From the NCBI RefSeq assembly GCF_025426255.1, contig NZ_CP104861.1, positions 2,790,001 through 2,854,000 of the forward strand: 64,000 nt of DNA, given 5' to 3'. Shown here piece by piece: positions 16,441 through 24,097 of this stretch; positions within the stretch are counted from its first letter, which is position 1, and every line of letters starts with the position of its first letter. The notes beneath the pieces are model-generated. The model made no database searches. It was not told the DNA's origin and saw only the letters and a list, made by a program, of their open reading frames with translations. The DNA is from Pseudomonas fragi (lineage in GTDB: Bacteria > Pseudomonadota > Gammaproteobacteria > Pseudomonadales > Pseudomonadaceae). A program made the translations under genes and the position numbers.

Positions 16441-16867
16441 TGTTTCGCGGCGGTTTCCTATCCCGAATCAGTGGCACACAGAACTTAAAACCAAAGTGGG
16501 TGGTATGCCATACAGGTGCAAGGAAATGTGATTTACGTACCCACAAAGAAAGGCTCTCACGCTCAGCTTAATGTAGGGGCTGTTTTATATAAGCGGAGTC
16601 ATTCAGTGAGAATGCTTCTGTGAGCGTTTTACCAAGATTGCCTTGACCAATAGCTGATTCGGTTCGATACCTAATCCTCATGACACAACTAAAGGGTTTT
16701 TCGTGATCCTGCGCCTCTACGGCCCTACCAAGAGCTTTTTCGACAAGGCATGGAAACCTGGCGACCTGCAAAAACAGTAGTCACCATGCTGCACTGCGCA
16801 GAGGAGCATTGATGGGGTGCTTCGTGAACCGGCTTGAGAGGTTCACGAATGCACTTCGTTGCTCAGT
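16441..16867. other. Gene-poor gap with one decayed gene fragment
   Basis: Apart from the fragment at 16658-16780 I see no credible coding sequence. Small frames on both strands have unlike composition. Its lower GC than the flanking genes fits decayed or acquired DNA. Confidence 0.4.
16658..16780 (+). pseudogene. C-terminal remnant of a DUF1254/DUF1214-type protein
   Basis: The frame from 16658 reads FGSIPNPHDTTKGFFVILRLYGPTKSFFDKAWKPGD... and stops at 16780. The pattern G-F-F-x-(V)-I-L-R-L-Y-x-P-x-x-x-F-F-D-x-x-W-K-P-G is that of the extreme C-terminus of DUF1254/DUF1214 proteins. An in-frame TGA lies directly upstream and no start is available. Only about 40 codons of a normally several-hundred-residue protein remain. 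I give the family from memory; a profile search would settle it. Confidence 0.5.
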
Positions 16868-18265
16868 TCACGTGTAATGAACTACCCGCGCAGCCTTGTT
16901 CGGCAGGATGAGCGCGGCACACACAAACCCCACTACCACCATGCAGGCAGACACCAGGATGGCGTAGCTGAAGCCTTGCACTGCACTACCCCCGTCCGCC
17001 AGTACGGCGATGCTCACCGCGACACCCACGGCCAGACCGACTGCAGACCCGACTTCCTGGGTCGTGGTCAGCATGCCGCCCGCCAAACCATGATCGACCG
17101 CATCGACGCCCTCGATACCGGCCACGGTCCAGGCCGGGAATGCGATGCCGTAACCAATGCCCGCCAACAAGGTTCCGGGAAGAATCGAACCGGCCCAGGA
17201 AGTATCCACGGCCAAGGAAACGCCCAGCAAAGCCAGGCCACAGATAAACAGCGTCATACCGCCCAAAATCACCGGTTTGGTATCGACCCTGGCGATCAGG
17301 GTAGGTCCGACCCAGGCGCTGGAGAGCGTGAAGGCTATCGCCATCGGCAACAGCCCCAGGCCTGTCTGAGTAGCACTGAAACCGAGGATTTCCTGCATAT
17401 ACAGAGCCACGACGACAAAAGTCGGCCCCAACGCGGTATTCGCCAGCAGCGACACCAGGTTTGCGCCGCCGGTCATGCGCCGCCAAAAAATCGGAATGGG
17501 CATCAGCGGATACTCGACCCGGCTTTCAACCCACACAAATACCGCGAGCAGCCCCACGGCCAGAGCAATCAACCCGTATGTGACGGGAGATGCAAGACCT
17601 ACGTGCTCGCTGTTGGCAAACGCGAACACCAATGTTGCAGCACCCGCTGCGACCAGAATCGCGCCGCCGATATCCAGGCGCATCGCAGCCATTGAAGCCT
17701 CGCGCTTGCCTTCTGGCAAATACCCTGCAAGGGCAATCACCAGCACACCCACGGGGACGTTGATCCAGAGCACCCAGCGCCAGCCCAGCGCGTCGGTGAT
17801 CAGGCCACCCAAAATCAACCCTGCGACGAAACCGCTTGCAGCTACGGCCGTCCAGGCCCCTAACGCACGGTTGCGCGATTTCTCGTCAGGAAACAGCGCC
17901 AGCAGCAACGAGAAGGCCGCCGGTGAAAAGAGTGCCGCGCCAAAGCCTTGCATGGCCCGGGTCACGATGAGCATTGCGGGGCTCTGCGAGAAGCCGCCGA
18001 GCAACGAACCCAGGGTGAAGATCACCAGGCCCAGCAAAAATACCCGGCGACGGCCAAACATGTCGGCAGCGCGCCCACCCAACAGCAGAAACCCCGCAAT
18101 GGCGACGCCATAGGCATTGATGACCCACTGCAAAGCCCCAGGGGTGAACCCCAGGCTTTCCTGAATCTGTGGCAAGGGAATCATGGTGATAGAAAAGTCG
18201 AGCAATGCCACAAATTGAGTCGTGCATAACAAAATGAGGCAAAGCCGCCAGCGAGGATTATTCAT
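16868..18265 (-). CDS. MFS transporter, DHA2 (14-TM) drug-efflux family
   Basis: A 465-residue major facilitator with about 14 predicted transmembrane stretches. Motif A is GGRAADMFGRRRVF, and TRAMQGFGAALFSPAAFSLL follows. The motif C-like region is AASGFVAGLILGGLITDALGWRWVLWINVPVGV, typical of DHA2 drug:H+ antiporters such as EmrB-like or QacA-like proteins. The start at 18265 gives the standard short N-terminus. It diverges from a LysR gene, with two TTTAG-N5-CTAAA sites between them. The same motif precedes the GST operon downstream of the LysR gene, suggesting export of the same class of electrophilic compound. Confidence 0.92.
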   Translation of the reverse strand: MNNPRWRLCLILLCTTQFVALLDFSITMIPLPQIQESLGFTPGALQWVINAYGVAIAGFLLLGGRAADMFGRRRVFLLGLVIFTLGSLLGGFSQSPAMLIVTRAMQGFGAALFSPAAFSLLLALFPDEKSRNRALGAWTAVAASGFVAGLILGGLITDALGWRWVLWINVPVGVLVIALAGYLPEGKREASMAAMRLDIGGAILVAAGAATLVFAFANSEHVGLASPVTYGLIALAVGLLAVFVWVESRVEYPLMPIPIFWRRMTGGANLVSLLANTALGPTFVVVALYMQEILGFSATQTGLGLLPMAIAFTLSSAWVGPTLIARVDTKPVILGGMTLFICGLALLGVSLAVDTSWAGSILPGTLLAGIGYGIAFPAWTVAGIEGVDAVDHGLAGGMLTTTQEVGSAVGLAVGVAVSIAVLADGGSAVQGFSYAILVSACMVVVGFVCAALILPNKAARVVHYT

Positions 18266-18282
18266 TGGTACATCCTTGTTGA

Positions 18283-18297
18283 TTTAGTTTTACTAAA
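18283..18297. promoter_or_regulatory. TTTAG-N5-CTAAA operator, site 1
   Basis: TTTAGTTTTACTAAA is a perfect dyad of the LysR T-N11-A type, 18 bp upstream of the MFS start codon. An equivalent site lies 19 bp further on. Confidence 0.65.
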
Positions 18298-18301
18298 TTT
18301 G

Positions 18302-18316
18302 TTTAGAACCTCTAAA
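18302..18316. promoter_or_regulatory. TTTAG-N5-CTAAA operator, site 2
   Basis: TTTAGAACCTCTAAA has the same arms as site 1 with a different spacer, its start 19 bp from that of site 1 (nearly two helical turns). Together they lie between the divergent MFS and LysR genes. Confidence 0.65.
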
Positions 18317-18394
18317 CACGCTGTATCATCGCCCTCACGCCTGGATAGCGGAAACGATCATTTGTGCCCACAACAGTCAGGAAAACTAAACCCC

Positions 18395-19285
18395 ATGGCC
18401 ACGTCACTGCCCCTTCTCGCGCTGCGTACCTTTGTCGAAGTAGGGCAACGAGGCAGCATCAAGGCGGCTGCTCAAGCGCTGAGTGTCACTTCAGGCGCTG
18501 TCAGCCAGCAGATTCGTCTGCTGGAAGAACGGGTCGGCATGGCGCTGTTCACACGGGAACGAAGCGGGTTGCGCCTGACAGAAGCCGGGGCCAGCGTTCA
18601 CCCTGCGTTACTCCAGGCCATTGAAAACATGCAGCAGGCGTTGCAGTCGCTGGAGGGCATCAAGTCCCGGCAGACCTTGACCGTCAGTACAGTCGCGACG
18701 TTTGCAGCTTCCTGGCTGGTACCGCGCCTTGGCCGTTTCAACCTGCGCCACCCACACATTGAAGTCAGGGTCGAAGCGACGTCCGCCGTGGTCGACATGC
18801 GCCGGGATCGCGTCGATGTGGCACTGCGCCATGGGCTTGGGATCTACCCCGGTTTGCAGGTCACCCGTCTGATGGCGCCCGTGATGGTGCCGGTGGCCAG
18901 CCCTGCCCTGATGGCCACCAGCCCGAAAATCACAGACCCCGTGGACTGTCTTGAATTTGCGCTGTTGCACGACTCTGACCGGGCAGACTGGTCCCTCTGG
19001 CTCACGGCCCACGATGTCGCCAAAGACCCGCGCGCCGAACGCGGCACTGCGTTCGAGGATGATTTCCTGCTGATCCGCGCCGCCGAGGCCGGTCAAGGGC
19101 TGGCCTTGGTGCCCCGGGAATACGCGCTGGAAGAAATCAACGCCGGCCGTCTCGTTCAAGTCCTGGACAAACCCTGGCCTGCGCGCTTTGCCTACTACGT
19201 GGTGACCCGCCAGGACGCCATGCACAGAGAAGAGGTCAAGGCGTTCGTGGACTGGATCATGGAAGAAGCTCAGGACGTGGTTTAG
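18395..19285 (+). CDS. LysR-family transcriptional regulator (GcvA-like)
   Basis: A 296-residue LTTR. LLALRTFVEVGQRGSIKAAAQALSVTSGAVSQQIRLLEERVG is the HTH and linker, and FTRERSGLRLTEAG the wing. The effector domain ends with EAGQGLALVPREYALEEINAGRLV, as in GcvA-like proteins. ATG 18395 follows CAGGA at acceptable spacing; an upstream extension would run through the two operators and is rejected. It sits between the divergent MFS gene and a downstream GST-monooxygenase-Ogt operon, both preceded by TTTAG-N5-CTAA sites. It is therefore the most likely regulator of all of them; that is an inference from shared sites. Confidence 0.92.
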   Translation: MATSLPLLALRTFVEVGQRGSIKAAAQALSVTSGAVSQQIRLLEERVGMALFTRERSGLRLTEAGASVHPALLQAIENMQQALQSLEGIKSRQTLTVSTVATFAASWLVPRLGRFNLRHPHIEVRVEATSAVVDMRRDRVDVALRHGLGIYPGLQVTRLMAPVMVPVASPALMATSPKITDPVDCLEFALLHDSDRADWSLWLTAHDVAKDPRAERGTAFEDDFLLIRAAEAGQGLALVPREYALEEINAGRLVQVLDKPWPARFAYYVVTRQDAMHREEVKAFVDWIMEEAQDVV

Positions 19286-19467
19286 CGAACCTTGGCAGAT
19301 CGCCGTGGGCGCTGAACCAGAGAGTCAGTCAGCACGACAGCCGCCATGCAAACGCAGGTAGTCAAGGCAACTTATTTATCGACCCAGACTTTTCAGGGTC
19401 GTTTGCCACGGGCAACACCTCCTGCTCTAGAGGGTCGTTTGTCGCCCCCCCCTCGCGCGAACCATGG

Positions 19468-19482
19468 TTTAGAAAAACTAAC
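19468..19482. promoter_or_regulatory. TTTAG-N5-CTAA operator upstream of the GST operon, site 3
   Basis: TTTAGAAAAACTAAC matches sites 1 and 2 at nine of the ten arm bases. It lies 98 bp before the GST start, a normal LysR activator distance. The surrounding gap also has two copies of GGGTCGTTTG of unknown meaning. Confidence 0.6.
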
Positions 19483-19579
19483 CTCATGATGGATAAAACA
19501 TCGTTTTAAATTCTGCGCGCCAACGGCTAGGGTGCCCCTTCACCTTTTGACTGCCCCGTCGTTCTCCAAAGGCCCCGCC

Positions 19580-20215
19580 ATGAACGCCCCTGACCTGACG
19601 CTCTATACCGACAGTTCGCCCAACGGCTTCAAGATCACCATTGCCCTGGAAGAGCTGGACCTGCCCTATAGCCTTCACCACGTTCATATCGAGCAGGGCG
19701 AACACCGCCAGCCGGAGTTTCTAAAGCTCAACCCCCATGGGCGCATCCCGGTACTGGTTGACCACGCGACGGGCATCACTCTGTTCGAGTCTGCCGCCAT
19801 CCTGCTCTACCTGGCCGAAAAGACAGCACGGCTATTGCCTGTAGAACCCTCAGAGCGTTGGGCGGCCATTACCTGGCTCATGTTTCATACTTCAAGCATG
19901 GGCCCCATCCTGGGCCAGCGCGTGCATTTCGAACTGTTTGATCAACCTGCGAACCCCACCGCCATCGCCCGCATGCGACAACTGACGGAATCGACGTTCG
20001 CGACACTCGATCAACATCTGTCCAACCAGCTATGGCTGGCGGGTGCGCAATACTCGATTGCCGATATCGCGACCTTCGGTTGGATGCATATCGCCCGCAT
20101 CATCGACTTTGACTTCAGCCGGTTTCGCCACTTGAGCGCATGGTACGAGCGAATTGCCCTGCGCCCGGCCGTGCAACGAGGCATTGCGCTTCCCCAGCCC
20201 GCGACGGGCGCCTGA
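19580..20215 (+). CDS. Glutathione S-transferase family protein
   Basis: A 211-residue GST. The N-terminal thioredoxin-like domain (LTLYTDSSPNGFKITIALEELDLPY, about 6-30) carries Ser12/Ser13 at the catalytic position. It then has the cis-Pro region GRIPVLVD and the glutathione-binding FESAAILLYLAEK. The helical C-terminal domain includes FGWMHIARIIDF. It most resembles the bacterial YfcG/YghU-like group, which acts on peroxides or electrophiles. ATG 19580 is chosen over an upstream in-frame start for its family-typical length. It is the first gene of an operon with a flavin-dependent monooxygenase and an Ogt protein, which suggests detoxification of an alkylating or electrophilic compound. 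Confidence 0.9.
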   Translation: MNAPDLTLYTDSSPNGFKITIALEELDLPYSLHHVHIEQGEHRQPEFLKLNPHGRIPVLVDHATGITLFESAAILLYLAEKTARLLPVEPSERWAAITWLMFHTSSMGPILGQRVHFELFDQPANPTAIARMRQLTESTFATLDQHLSNQLWLAGAQYSIADIATFGWMHIARIIDFDFSRFRHLSAWYERIALRPAVQRGIALPQPATGA

Positions 20216-20238
20216 CACTACACACCAAGGAACCGGTA

Positions 20239-21285
20239 ATGAACCAGATTGCGATACCCCCGGCCCAGGCCTTGACCTGCGGCGCGGATGCGACGGCTTT
20301 TGCTCATCACCCCGGCTACCGCCGGATGTTTGAGCAGGATCAACTGACCCTGGGCATTTTCTTGCCCCTGCGGTTCTACGAAGGCGATATGTCGGTCCTG
20401 GCCGGCCAGGCTGATCTGGTCAGTGAACTCGACCGGCTGGGCTTCGCCGCCACGTGGGTACGCGATGTGCCTTTGTACGACCCTTCTTTTGGCGACGCGG
20501 GCCAGGTGTTCGACCCCTTCACCTACCTCGCCTACCTCGCCGCACGCACCAAGCAGATTGCGCTGGTGACGGGCAGTGCGATCTTCACCTTGCGTCACCC
20601 AATCGACCTGGCCAAGGCCGCGGCCACCCTCGACCAACTGTCTGGCGGGCGCCTGGTAATGGGTATCGCCTCCGGTGACCGGCCGATAGAATTTCCGGCC
20701 TACGGTCTCGAACATGGCGAACGCGGGGAGCGTTTTGCCCACTCGGTGGATTACTTCCGGCAATTGCTGCAGGCAAGACCCACAGCGATCCAGTCGGCAC
20801 TGGGCAGTCTGAGCGACGCTCAGTTGCTGCCAAAACCGGTGACTGGCCGCATACCGTTGATCGTGACAGGGCGCTCGCAACAAAGCATGCAGTGGCTGGG
20901 TACTCAAGCTGATGGCTGGCTGACCTATCCTGATTCCACCCAGGACCGCAGGGGCCCACAACGCCTGGCGGAAAGAATTCGCACCTGGCGCTCGAGCATT
21001 CCAGGGGGTGGGTTCCGCCCGCACATGACCAACGAATGGATCGATCTGGCAGAGGACCCCAACTTTCCGCGCACTCCTCTGCGCGGCGGTTATGTACTCA
21101 AGACTGGACGCAATGGGCTCATTGATCTGCTGGGGGAATGGCGCGAAGCGGGAGTCAACCACGCGGCCTTGGGGATTCAGATGGCACAGCGCCCGGCAGC
21201 CGACATTATTCAGGAACTGGCGCAGGACGTACTGCCACTGTTCCCCTCGCGCACAGGTCCTGCGCCCTACCCTCAGCACTGGTAA
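20239..21285 (+). CDS. LLM-class (luciferase-like) flavin-dependent oxidoreductase
   Basis: A 348-residue TIM-barrel flavoprotein of the bacterial luciferase-like monooxygenase family. Family marks are the early strand LTLGIFLPLRFYEGD, LDRLGFAATWVRDVPLYDP, the FMN-contact region ALVTGSAIFTLRHPIDLAKAAATLDQLSGGRLVMGIASG, and VTGRSQQSMQWLGTQADGW. These enzymes use reduced flavin and oxygen to hydroxylate or cleave C-S, C-N or similar bonds; the substrate here is unknown. AAGGA upstream of ATG 20239 supports the start. It lies 23 bp after the GST gene and 6 bp before the alkyltransferase gene, so all three are co-transcribed. Confidence 0.9.
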   Translation: MNQIAIPPAQALTCGADATAFAHHPGYRRMFEQDQLTLGIFLPLRFYEGDMSVLAGQADLVSELDRLGFAATWVRDVPLYDPSFGDAGQVFDPFTYLAYLAARTKQIALVTGSAIFTLRHPIDLAKAAATLDQLSGGRLVMGIASGDRPIEFPAYGLEHGERGERFAHSVDYFRQLLQARPTAIQSALGSLSDAQLLPKPVTGRIPLIVTGRSQQSMQWLGTQADGWLTYPDSTQDRRGPQRLAERIRTWRSSIPGGGFRPHMTNEWIDLAEDPNFPRTPLRGGYVLKTGRNGLIDLLGEWREAGVNHAALGIQMAQRPAADIIQELAQDVLPLFPSRTGPAPYPQHW

Positions 21286-21291
21286 GTCACC

Positions 21292-21822
21292 ATGCCCTTT
21301 GCAGAACCTCGCTTGCTCAGGGGCTATGTCGATAGCCATCTGGGCAGGATCAACCTGTTGATCGACCCCGATGGGGCCCTAAAAAGACTGGACTTCAGCC
21401 TCCCTGGCCTCGTCGATGCCCGACCTGAATACCGCGACGTCCCCTTGGATCAGGAGGCAACTGCTGACATTCGCCAGCAATTGAGCGAGTACCTCAAGGG
21501 TATCCGCCGGGAATTTGATGTCGTTCTGGCGCCTACCGGCAGTGCGTTTCTCAAGGAGGCCTGGGCGCTGCTCAGGGGCATACCTTACGCCACCACAACC
21601 ACCTACGGCGAGTTGGCCAAGGCAATGACCAAGCCCTCGTCGGCACGGGCAATCGGCATGGCCAACGCGGTTAATCCCATCTCCATCATAGTGCCCTGCC
21701 ACCGGGTCATCGCCGCCACGGGCCAGCTCACCGGCTACAGCGGTGGGCTGGACAAAAAACGCGGCTTGCTGATGCTTGAGGCCAGGTTTGCGGGCGCGGA
21801 TGCCTATGACCTACAGCCCTAG
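21292..21822 (+). CDS. ogt: Methylated-DNA-[protein]-cysteine S-methyltransferase (Ogt type)
   Basis: A 176-residue suicide alkyltransferase. The active-site motif PCHRVI has its acceptor cysteine at about 136, preceded by AIGMANAVNPISI, with GYSGGLDKKRGLLMLE at the C-terminus. It removes O6-alkylguanine and O4-alkylthymine damage by transferring the alkyl group to the cysteine. No Ada N-terminal domain is fused, so it should not itself regulate. Its position six bases behind the LLM monooxygenase gene implies co-expression, hinting that the operon's substrate yields a DNA-alkylating product. Gene symbol by family membership; a chromosomal paralogue elsewhere is likely. Confidence 0.93.
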   Translation: MPFAEPRLLRGYVDSHLGRINLLIDPDGALKRLDFSLPGLVDARPEYRDVPLDQEATADIRQQLSEYLKGIRREFDVVLAPTGSAFLKEAWALLRGIPYATTTTYGELAKAMTKPSSARAIGMANAVNPISIIVPCHRVIAATGQLTGYSGGLDKKRGLLMLEARFAGADAYDLQP

Positions 21823-21839
21823 CGAACCCCCTGCGATCC

Positions 21840-23078
21840 TTAACCCTGCGCCATAAATTGTGGCGCAGTGCTGTCGGCCACTAACACTTTGACCAGGGCT
21901 GCACCGTCCATGGGCTTGTGGAACAGATAGCCCTGCGCAGAATCAATACCCAACTGCGTAAGGTGTTTTCTCTGCTTATCGGTCTCGACGCCTTCGGCAA
22001 CGATCTCCAGATTCAAAGAGCTGGCCAGCGAAACGATAGATTCAATAATCCGGCTTTCCTTGAAACCTGACGACCGCGCTACAAACCCGGCATCCAGTTT
22101 GATCTGATGGAACGGTAATTGAGCCAGACGGGTAATGGACGAAAATCCGCTTCCGAAGTCATCCAGCGACAAGCTGACACCGCTTCTGATCAGGGTTGTA
22201 ATATTTTCGATACTCGCCATATCAAGGGGCAGCGTCTGTTTTTCGGTTATTTCCAGAGTAATAAAACGTACGGGAAGCCCTGCCTTGCGGACTTTCTTTA
22301 TCAAGTGTTGGGCAAAGCCCTCAATCAGTAATTGCGACGCTTCGATATTGTACGAAAACACCAGCGACTCACCGATGGAATACAAATACTTATGCAGTTT
22401 TAAACCTTGCTCCAACAAGCACTCAAACAGTTGATCATGAAGTTGATCCTGCTCAACTACATCCAAAAACAACGAAGGCAACAACAGGCCTTTTTCCGGA
22501 TGTTGCCAGCGGGCCAATACTTCAACACCGAGCATTCTGTTGGTTTTCAAGCATATTTTTGGCTGGAAATAGGGAACCATATGTTGTGCCTCCAGCGCCT
22601 GTACCACCGCACTCCCGCCCAGATCGCCGGTGCTTTCAGACGGGACATGCACCGGGCGCATGTGGCTTGAACGAGAGTGATCATTGACGCATCTTTTCAC
22701 GGTTGCCACCTTGAGGAGCAAGCTGTTGAACGGTGCCTGCTCCAGGCTGGCGCTATAACCACCGGCGTTATATTTGCGCGCCTTGGCAAGAAAACTGGAG
22801 ATGCCCCATCTGACGCCGGGTTCGAGCTCATCGCTCTTGAGGATTGAAAAAAAGCCACTGGTTTCACAGAGCATTCTGAAAAATGAAATTTCATCATGTG
22901 AACCGAAAGAGTCACAAATCACCAGATCAACCGTTAATGTCGACAGGTCCAGTGAATGCTGTTCACCCGCGCCGGATATAACATGAGTATGGTTTACTCC
23001 CGTCATTCTTAAGCGTTCAAGAATATGTTTGACTCTGGCGCCAATAGAGCAAAACACAATTACATCAAGAGAACGCAT
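21840..23078 (-). CDS. EAL-domain c-di-GMP phosphodiesterase with pseudo-receiver N-terminus
   Basis: A 412-residue protein. The first ~130 residues (LDVIVFCSIGARVKHILERL... VDLVICDSF) look like a receiver-type alpha/beta domain, but I see no clear phospho-acceptor pocket. The EAL domain begins near 163. EVLAR (Glu at about 186), the metal-ligand segments FSYNIEASQ and ITLEITE, LDDFGSG, KLDAGFV and EGVETDKQ are present, so hydrolysis of c-di-GMP is expected. ATG 23078 is used; ATG 23105 is possible. It is convergent with the ogt operon and unlinked to an obvious partner kinase, so its input signal is unknown. Confidence 0.88.
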   Translation of the reverse strand: MRSLDVIVFCSIGARVKHILERLRMTGVNHTHVISGAGEQHSLDLSTLTVDLVICDSFGSHDEISFFRMLCETSGFFSILKSDELEPGVRWGISSFLAKARKYNAGGYSASLEQAPFNSLLLKVATVKRCVNDHSRSSHMRPVHVPSESTGDLGGSAVVQALEAQHMVPYFQPKICLKTNRMLGVEVLARWQHPEKGLLLPSLFLDVVEQDQLHDQLFECLLEQGLKLHKYLYSIGESLVFSYNIEASQLLIEGFAQHLIKKVRKAGLPVRFITLEITEKQTLPLDMASIENITTLIRSGVSLSLDDFGSGFSSITRLAQLPFHQIKLDAGFVARSSGFKESRIIESIVSLASSLNLEIVAEGVETDKQRKHLTQLGIDSAQGYLFHKPMDGAALVKVLVADSTAPQFMAQG

Positions 23079-23390
23079 ACATCCGGACCTCGGGTTAAAA
23101 ATCATGGTGGGACACCCTAGCAAATAAGCGACCAGGAATTTTCTTGCAAGAATGCTGAATTTTCTTGAACTGACCTGCATCGGTTATGCAGCCCTGATAT
23201 TTCACCCTACCTCGCAAGAGCACCGAGTAGCTGCTGCGCGTACCCAGCGGATGGCGGCTGACTCGAAAGCGGTCCGCCAGACAAAACCACCAACAGGGTT
23301 GTTGACTGGCAAAAGATCTAAACATTTAATTGATAATTCAACATTTCGTTGATATTTTTGACGCCTACGACAAATCACTTGAAGGCGTCC
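23079..23390. other. Intergenic region between divergent EAL and DauR-like genes
   Basis: No coding sequence is seen. GAATTTTCTTG occurs twice in the same orientation (23136-23146 and 23157-23167), 21 bp apart, upstream of the EAL gene. The AT-rich end (about 23320-23360) probably contains the promoter of the regulator gene. Confidence 0.4.
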
Positions 23391-24092
23391 ATGAAGCTTT
23401 CTGAAGCATTACCAGCCGAGCGAAAGCTGATTCTTGACGTGCTTCACAGCACCCTGAAAATGCTCAGCAATGCGGTTGGTCATCACATTGAAATCGTGTT
23501 GCATGACTTGACGAACCCGGAGCGATCCATCCTTGCCATCGCCAATGGCCATGTCACTGGGCGCAAAGTGGGCGGCTCAGTGCTGGGCGGCCCAAGCCAG
23601 GACTTAGGGGTCACGGCTGTCAGGCGTGCGATGGAAAATCGCTCAAGCGCTGAGCCCATAGTGGTGGAAAATTACCCGACACTCGCGCCTGATGGTCGCC
23701 CGCTACGCAGTTCCACCGTGGTGTATCGCGATAGCAGCGGGCAGCCTTTCGCCAGTCTGTGTATCAATGCGGATTTGAGCGGGGTTGCTGCCGCACACAC
23801 CATTCTCGGAGGGCTTCTGGGGCTGGAGCGCGCGCCCAGGTCACTCGTTGATGAACCGAGAGATATGGAGCAATTGATGGCGCAAATCATCCAGGGAGCA
23901 TGCCCCGGCGGGGTCGTAGGGATGAGAAAACCTCAAAAACTTGAAGCTGTACGGCAAATGCAGGATCGCGGGATTTTCATCGTCAAAGGCGGTATTGAAA
24001 AAGCTGCTTCCGCGCTCGGCGTGACCCGATACACCATCTACAACTATCTGGAACAGATCCGGGTTTCAGAAAACGCTGACGAGCAGGAATGA
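23391..24092 (+). CDS. YheO-like PAS/HTH transcriptional regulator (DauR-like)
   Basis: A 233-residue protein. The N-terminal YheO-like PAS domain (about 15-125) contains SNAVGHHIEIVLHDLTNPERSILAIANGHVTGR and GQPFASLCINADLSG. The C-terminal HTH includes KGGIEKAASALGVTRYTIYNYLEQIR. The architecture is that of DauR, the D-arginine-responsive regulator of Pseudomonas, and of uncharacterised relatives. ATG 23391 with GAAGG upstream is preferred to a TTG at 23349. It is followed within a few bases by a PhzF-fold gene, and a DapA-like gene faces it, so it likely controls amino-acid metabolism. The ligand is not known. Confidence 0.88.
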   Translation: MKLSEALPAERKLILDVLHSTLKMLSNAVGHHIEIVLHDLTNPERSILAIANGHVTGRKVGGSVLGGPSQDLGVTAVRRAMENRSSAEPIVVENYPTLAPDGRPLRSSTVVYRDSSGQPFASLCINADLSGVAAAHTILGGLLGLERAPRSLVDEPRDMEQLMAQIIQGACPGGVVGMRKPQKLEAVRQMQDRGIFIVKGGIEKAASALGVTRYTIYNYLEQIRVSENADEQE

Positions 24093-24097
24093 TCAAA

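Noticed and set aside
16568..16771. Minus-strand 67-codon frame suggestive of a transposase tail
   Set aside because: No recognisable transposase motif; the plus-strand frame in the same place gives a better match (DUF1214-like end).
16859..17695. 278-codon open frame opposite the MFS gene
   Set aside because: Composition dominated by R, Q, H, G and D; it is the complement of hydrophobic transporter coding sequence.
20218..21339. 373-codon open frame on the minus strand opposite the LLM oxidoreductase gene
   Set aside because: Antisense shadow of a well-supported gene; composition (rich in R, H, Q, A) is not protein-like and there is no ribosome site.
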